A program made the position numbers and the translations under genes. The notes under the pieces were generated by a model that was not told the origin of the DNA, searched no databases, and worked only from the letters and a program-made list of their open reading frames with translations. 64,000 nt of DNA from Triplophysa rosa (lineage: Eukaryota; Chordata; Actinopteri; Cypriniformes; Nemacheilidae). The stretch spans positions 17,619,681 to 17,683,680 of the forward strand of contig NC_079891.1 of NCBI RefSeq assembly GCF_024868665.1, read 5' to 3'. This document shows positions 58,436-64,000 of this stretch, in pieces; within the stretch, counting starts at the first letter, position 1; each line of letters starts with the position of its first letter.

Positions 58436-61400
58436 GTGAGAAACTCTAGCAGTTTAATGCAACAGATGCGCTCAAGATGATAATTTGGTTTGCATGTATT
58501 TGTTTTTGCTAAATATCAGGACCTTCTTCGTGTCTTTTGATGGATTGTTTACATGTAGATAGGTTGTTTACAAAGTGTTTACGTTATTTCTACGGAGATT
58601 TATTTTTACGTGGTCTGGATATGCAAAAGTACTCATGTCGGAGGGGTGTTCATTTATTTGTTGATTTCACACAGCTCCTTAAATGCAAAAATGCATTTGT
58701 TTATTTATTAGCTATACGTAATTTAAATGTGGCTGCACGTAACGTTACAATTCCTGCGTCTTAGTTATGTATTTATATTATTTTTAAGGACTTGCTTATG
58801 TTAATAATTAATCACATTAATTAATTTTGCCCGTTGCATGGCGTATGAATTTGGTAAATCTTTGTCTTGTTGTGGGTGGGTGAGATCTGCAGGGTCTGAT
58901 TCTACAGTCTCCTTTTGATTTTAAGATGATCATTACCTAAGTTACATGTTCCTCCCTCACTATCATAACTAACGTTAAGCTATTTTTTAGAGTTAAACCG
59001 ATTGTCTTCTCTGCTAGACTTTGGTTAATCTGTATAATCCACTTCACAGGATAAATCACTTATTTTTAATCGCAAGGTGATCTCTATATGTATAAAAAGA
59101 AATGACTGTGACATAAATTCTGCTTAGAAATGCTGATGTGAATCAGGTATCTGTGATTTGGCTGTACTTTGCCCTTGTATTACCCTAATGGCGGTCTTGC
59201 AGGTAGCTCAAAGTGCTTTGCAGTGAGCGGGACACTATGCCCAGACAGCCAAGCCCTTTATTTACTCAAACACACTTGAGTAGTTTCAGTGAGGCTACAG
59301 CTGCCTTCCCCCATCTTCTTACACACACGCACACACTCACCTGCTCATTTCCCAGGGCTAACATGTAACCCACTTATTAGACAGAACCCATAAACAGAGA
59401 TGCAGTTTGGTAATTTTGCTGAATACATTGAAAGAAAACAGTGCCATATTATACGGCTATGACAGAACCTTAAAGAAACTGTGACGTCTGTATTTCCTCA
59501 TTTTGTAATGTTCAAACATTGTGATTTGTCTTTGTACACTATACTCATTTATCAGGCTATCGTCCACACAACTGTGAGATTACTCTTTCAAAAACTAGAA
59601 ATTAAGCTGAGACGTCACATTTTATGAGTATATGACCACTGTTGGAGGAGTGTGGGAATCATTTTCTTCCTCCTGTCATCTCAGCAGTTTTCAGTTCTCC
59701 TTGGTTATTAGTGCCTCTGTTACGATAGTAGAACCTTGATCCTTCTTTGTTTATATATTCATCATAAAGCGACCTTAAAAAACACGCTAAGAGTGCCACA
59801 ACAACTTCACTGCGTACAATGAGCTCGGCACACCCTGTGTTGGGAATCCAGTTTCAAAACAACCTAGAATGTCTAGCTTTTGTTGTTTCAACATCCACGT
59901 TTACTTACAAGATCAGACGGGTTACTTATCTCGCCCGGAGTTGCTCCTCTAAGCTCGAGGAAGCTCATTTTGTTACAGAGTCACAGTTATCAACAATATT
60001 AGTCAACATGTGGGTGGGATTAAATGGTTTCAGCTTCGTCCATCCTTCATAACTGACTCTTTACCAACAGCCACCCACCCACACATACAGTATAGTCTAA
60101 ATCAGTGGTCACCAACCCTGCTCCTGGAGATCGACTGTCCTGAAGATTTCAGCTCCAACCCCAATCAAACACACCTGAACTATCTAATCAAGGTGTTCAG
60201 GTTTGCTTGATAATTACAGACAGGTGTGCTGAAGCAGGGTTGGAGCTGCAGTCTGCAGGACGGTCGATCTCCAGGAGCAGGGTTGGTGACCACTGGTCTA
60301 AATAATCAATAGTCAAAGGCAGCGCAGCAGTTTTGTAAAAGGCAGGGGTCTTTTTGTTTGCTTATATGCTTATACAAAGCCTGTGGTGAAGTCTGTGGTC
60401 TTAGCAAAGCGACAGTGTTTGTTTAAGCAGGAGAGGGCAGTAGACATGTGGCCAGCCTTGCGTGACACCTGCAACCAAAAAGTAAACACATCCAGATTCT
60501 CGGCTACTAATTAGCTTCAGCGTTGTTTATATGCTTTTGTAGAATTAGATTGGGCTGCAGCTGGTGCGCCTAGCCTCTATCTGTTGCCATTTTAGCCGAT
60601 GTGCATTGTTGCCTGAGGGCTTTGCCATTAGGGCTGCATGGACAGATGCGCATGGGATCCTGCTTTTTGGCGTTATGTGACACAAGAGTGGGCTGTGGTT
60701 AAAAACAATTGCTTTTCTAAAAAAAGAACTTTTCTACAAATGCTGACACAGTCGCTCTTTTATAGAGAATTGAAACCGTATATGGTTTCGAGACGTGTCA
60801 GCAATACAGAACTTGACAAATTGTCAATTTGTGGTAGTGAGGGGAATGTCACCCTCGACATGAATCGGTCTTCCTCACTTTTTATCTCATTGACATGGTC
60901 AGATGGTATAACACATGGTAAAGCAGATGGGTGGGGGGGCGATTGCTGCTTTGACCTCTCGGTCTTCCATTTTGATGCTAATTCCGATAGTTTTATGTAG
61001 GAGGTCTCCATAGGAGGCAGTGGACTGAGGATCCTCTGCATCATACGACTTCCCACTCCCCCTTCTGCACACTCATGTCCGACCCTGGCACCCAGACGCC
61101 TGTGGCTAAATGTGAGCCTGAATAGGCAGGCGACCATTAGGGCCGCGCATTGTTTGGGGTGTCCCTTGGCGCCCGTGCCGCGGCTGTCAATGCCTCCATT
61201 GAGGGGCCCATATGCGCGGCAAAGCTCACGGCTGTCTTTAGGAATCTGCCTGTGCGCATAAAGTCATAGACTAGGCTGTGAAATGGCACCAAAGCTCACG
61301 TTGGAGCTGCCCGTGTGATCAGGCGATGCATCGACATGTGCGAAAATCACTTTCTGTGAGAGCCTGGAAGACAGAAGTGGGAGGCGTGGAGGCAATGTGA

Positions 61401-62055
61401 GCCAAAGCGCATTGTGTGGGTGAAGAACTGCATGTGGCTGCATATTACCTCTAGCTAACACTGACTCACAGGACCGTCATCTGTCATGGGCCACGTTTTG
61501 TTTTTTAGGGAAACGCAAGAATCGTTCTTTTCAGAAGCTCTAGCTCTTATAGGTCATGTTTGTTTGGATCATATCATCACTTGAAAGAAGCTCTGTTTTG
61601 TGTGTCCACGTGAAGCAAATGCACCATGAAGAAAGATGAATTTGTTCTAATGTTCCTGTTGTACGTTCAGCTGTTATTAGCTATTATGGCGGATTAGTTT
61701 GAGAGCGTGTGAGTGGAACACTTTCAATCTCTGCCCTGTGTCTGAAATGCCTGCTCAATAGAGATTTAATCGCCGATTCTCTCAGGCTCAATCAGGGAAG
61801 GTGTTTGCACATTGAGATTAATCCCAAAGTGTTCGTTCCCATGAGTCGCCTATCCGAGGATGAGTAATTTTCCACTCGGCTTCCTATAATGATACTGGGG
61901 ACCTTGTGTTTTACACAAAGGTAAACAAAATTTTCAGAATGAGGAGGAAGGATCACTATTAACGGATCGGTTCATGCATCACTGTCTGTTTTTGATTGTG
62001 TTTGGGCTTATCTGAGGCTCCTTACACTGACATGTTTGTTGATGCCCACCAACAG
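58436..62055 (+). other. rasgef1b: Presumed rasgef1b intron 1; conserved-looking block 60900-61480
   Basis: No coding exon recognised between the presumed exon 1 and 62056. The part 60900-61480 is GC-rich and complex (GCCGCGCATTGTTTGGGG, GCCGCGGCTGTCAATGCC) and may be an intronic enhancer. One hAT-like MITE is inserted at 60103. Confidence 0.45.
60103..60295. mobile_element. hAT-like palindromic MITE with 8-bp target duplication
   Basis: 193 bp with long inverted ends: CAGTGGTCACCAACCCTGCT, continuing CCTGGAGATCGAC, and its complement at the right end (GTCGATCTCCAGG, AGCAGGGTTGGTGACCACTG). The unit is flanked by identical GTCTAAAT (60095-60102 and 60296-60303). An 8-bp duplication and CAG...CTG ends are hallmarks of the hAT superfamily. 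No coding capacity. Confidence 0.88.
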
Positions 62056-62238
62056 GACAAAATGCCTCAGACACCACCGTTTCCAGCGGTGTACGGATCC
62101 AACAGCTACAACAAGAATCTCTACAAGACCAAGGAAGAAGACTATGGAGGTCTGTATTACCATGACAACAATCTGGTGTCAGGATCCTTGGAAGCTCTCA
62201 TTGAGCACTTGGTACCTACTGTGGCATACTATCCTGAT
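62056..62238 (+). CDS. rasgef1b: rasgef1b first coding exon (N-terminus)
   Basis: Acceptor ...CACCAACAG, then GACAAAATG; translation starts at 62062 and gives 59 codons to the donor GAT|GTGAGT at 62238/62239. The protein starts MPQTPPFPAVYGSNSYNKNL and contains YYHDNNLVSGSLEALIEHLV, closely following vertebrate RASGEF1B as I remember it, where the start MPQTPPF and the segment GGLYYHDNNL are conserved. It leads into the Ras-GEF N-terminal (REM) domain. RASGEF1B is a cytosolic or endosomal exchange factor reported to act on Rap2. The upstream in-frame ATG at 62032 lies in intron sequence. The gene might be one of two teleost duplicates. Confidence 0.9.
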
Positions 62239-62398
62239 GTGAGTATACACACTAAAGATTTTAGGCTGCTTCCTAAAAAATAAAAAAATGTGTTTTTTAT
62301 GTAAAAGTTTAGATATGTAAATGAATATATAAAACGAAAAAGTTTCATCATTCGGACCAACTAACTTACGATTTCATTTGTTTGACTTCTGTATTCAG

Positions 62399-62521
62399 AG
62401 GACATACATCTTTACGTTCCTGCTCAGTTCTCGTCTCTTCATTCATCCATACGAGCTGATGTCCAAAGTGTGTCATTTGTGCGTCGAGCAGCAGAGACTC
62501 AGCGATCCTCAGGCTGATAAG
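62399..62521 (+). CDS. rasgef1b: rasgef1b second coding exon (RasGEF N-domain)
   Basis: Acceptor TTCTGTATTCAG, 41 codons, donor AAG|GTAAAC. Phase 0 on both sides. The product reads RTYIFTFLLSSRLFIHPYEL then SKVCHLCVEQQRLSDPQADK, the start of the REM/RasGEF_N domain that stabilises the catalytic CDC25 domain. It joins in frame with the exon ending YYPD at 62238, which reproduces the YYPDRTYIFTFLLSSR stretch of RASGEF1B. Confidence 0.93.
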
Positions 62522-62706
62522 GTAAACCACAAATGTATCATTACCCAGAGTGGTTAGAGTAGTTAAATTCTGATGTTTTACATTGATAAGTAACTTTAGG
62601 AGTCTGAAGCTAATATCATTTAAGACAATTAGTGCGTTTGTTGCACTTAAGTGCAATTACAGTGTTTTCTTTTTTTAAAGTTAATGTTTATGATCTTTAT
62701 CTGTAG

Positions 62707-62844
62707 GCGAGAGTCCGCAAAATCGCTCCCAAGATCCTGCAGCTGCTCAGCGAGTGGACCGAGACGTTTCCCTATGACTTCAGGGATGAGCGCATGATGA
62801 AGAGTCTAAAGGAACTAACACATCGACTGAGCACTGGAGATGAA
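62707..62844 (+). CDS. rasgef1b: rasgef1b third coding exon (RasGEF N-domain)
   Basis: Acceptor TTATCTGTAG, 46 codons, donor GAA|GTGAGT, again phase 0. Product ARVRKIAPKILQLLSEWTET and FPYDFRDERMMKSLKELTHR continues the RasGEF N-terminal domain; the KIAPKILQLL...EWTETFPYDFRDERMM run is characteristic of the RASGEF1 family. The catalytic CDC25-homology domain must be encoded downstream of the window. No frameshift or unusual residue was seen. Confidence 0.93.
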
Positions 62845-64000
62845 GTGAGTCGCACCACAAGTGTTGCGCGATAGTTTACTCTGAAACTATACACTTTATT
62901 CGAGGAAATGTCAGCTAAAGAGCAATGCTTTGTTTAAAATCGTCTGAAAGGTGTGAACGCTTGCGCAAAGCCATTAGCGTTTCTTTAGCACCACCGTTAG
63001 CGCATGCGAAGTAAAACACCTCCGCATGACTTCTTTAACATTCAGCCGGTTCAGATGTAGAACTTAACACAGTGGGTGAGAAGAGTGTCAACACCTGGGC
63101 AATGGGGGGAGAGATCTCTTCAGTCCAAAAGTGGTTTGACGAGAGGAACGAGACGAAAGCTCTTTTGTGTCGTTGCTTTCGTCTCAACTGGTGCTCCTCC
63201 ACAGGCTGCATATAAATAGTTCCATTAGCGCCGACTTGTATGTGACCACATTACTAGCTTAGCTTTTTTCCTGAAAGGGACTTTTTCCATTACATTTGGT
63301 TTCATAATTTATGTCGTCCAGTGTGTTTTTTTTAAATCTGCATGAGGGTGAAAAACAAAACAGTACTCTTTGTTTGTAATGTTTTTTTTAAACAAGGAAA
63401 TCGAGTTGTGTCTTTATCACAACTCGTGGTAAAAAACGTGTCTTTATCAGCCTTCCGTTACGCCAGTGTACTTTTGACGTCTATCAGCCACAGCTGAGTA
63501 GGTCACTTCCTTCTGAATTTGCTTAAAGTTGGTAGCCCTCAAAGCTTTGTCCTCAAACATCCCTGTAGACTTTCTTTAGCAGGAACACTTGATTTTGTTA
63601 GTGTACCGAGAGGCTGAATTGAAAAGAGGTTTATTGGCGTTAGCTTTGCTCATCATGTGGTTGGCTAACATTAGAATAATGAGTTACAGCAGGGTGCTAG
63701 TTAGAATAGACGTTTAAGATGAAGGACACGATCCATCAGATCTAAATGAATGAGATTTCGGTAACCCGAAAGACACCAATGTTCTCCTCCTTCTGTGACT
63801 CATTCGGCGTAGGAAACATGTGTGGCTATTGATCTACTTTATCCTGACACACGCGATCGATGACCTTCTGTGGCCCTGCTAAGCTTTATGAAGGAAATGT
63901 GTGCAACGTTGTACCGCCTCCTAATTTAGGCGAAAGGGGTTGATGAGCTAATAAGACCAGATGTATGCACAAAAGAAAACAGAGAATGTTTAATAATGGT
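62845..64000 (+). other. rasgef1b: rasgef1b intron, continuing past the window
   Basis: No further exon recognised to the window end. Confidence 0.6.

Noticed and set aside
59236..59366. Alternative rasgef1b 5' exon with its own ATG after GCGGTCTTGCAG
   Set aside because: The frame gives a short Thr/His-rich peptide unlike any RASGEF1 N-terminus, and no matching donor was found.

Overview
The window looks like a vertebrate, most likely cyprinid fish, chromosome segment. It is AT-rich and gene-poor, with long introns or intergenic DNA and a dense teleost repeat set: a chromodomain Ty3/gypsy element, a DIRS element, a 5S-rRNA-derived SINE3-like element, a tRNA-type cyprinid SINE, LINE tails, and many short non-autonomous DNA transposons. 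Most open frames are chance frames or transposon relics.

The one host gene I recognise with confidence is at the right end on the + strand. Three phase-0-compatible exons (62056-62238, 62399-62521, 62707-62844) encode the N-terminus of a RASGEF1B orthologue, a Ras-family guanine-nucleotide exchange factor. A CpG-richer stretch ending in a good splice donor (about 58060-58435) is a plausible promoter and 5' non-coding exon. The gene continues past the window.

The left third is a retroelement graveyard: a solo LTR with 5-bp target duplication (3593-3933); a decayed chromovirus (4115-9555) with unequal LTRs and no target duplication; a reverse-strand LTR abutting it (9556-about 10335); a 416-bp miniature two-LTR element whose 44-bp interior holds little beyond a primer-binding-site-like and a purine-rich tract (11063-11478); a short gag-bearing element with unequal LTRs and a perfect TSD (12345-13408); a solo LTR with large hairpins and a perfect TSD (16664-17186); and a DIRS retrotransposon lacking its reverse transcriptase but keeping inverted ends and the internal complementary region (18594-22120).

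The middle (22-58 kb) is mostly unannotatable intergenic DNA with a 5'-truncated LINE with a probable restriction-like endonuclease (29536-31680), a reverse-strand CR1/L2/Rex-like LINE (31993-33175), the SINE3-like copy (38289-38818), palindromic MITEs and microsatellites. Three short + strand intervals (25097-25144, 35944-35994, 45249-45353) have splice-like borders and mutually compatible phase, and one - strand interval (48478-48543) looks like a terminal exon. These are speculative gene models.

The most unusual item is the miniature element at 11063-11478: its LTRs contain a tRNA-like segment with recognisable Pol III A- and B-box-like sequences, an organisation recalling plant Cassandra TRIMs, whose LTRs carry 5S sequence. 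All similarity statements come from reading the sequence and remembered family features; no search was run.
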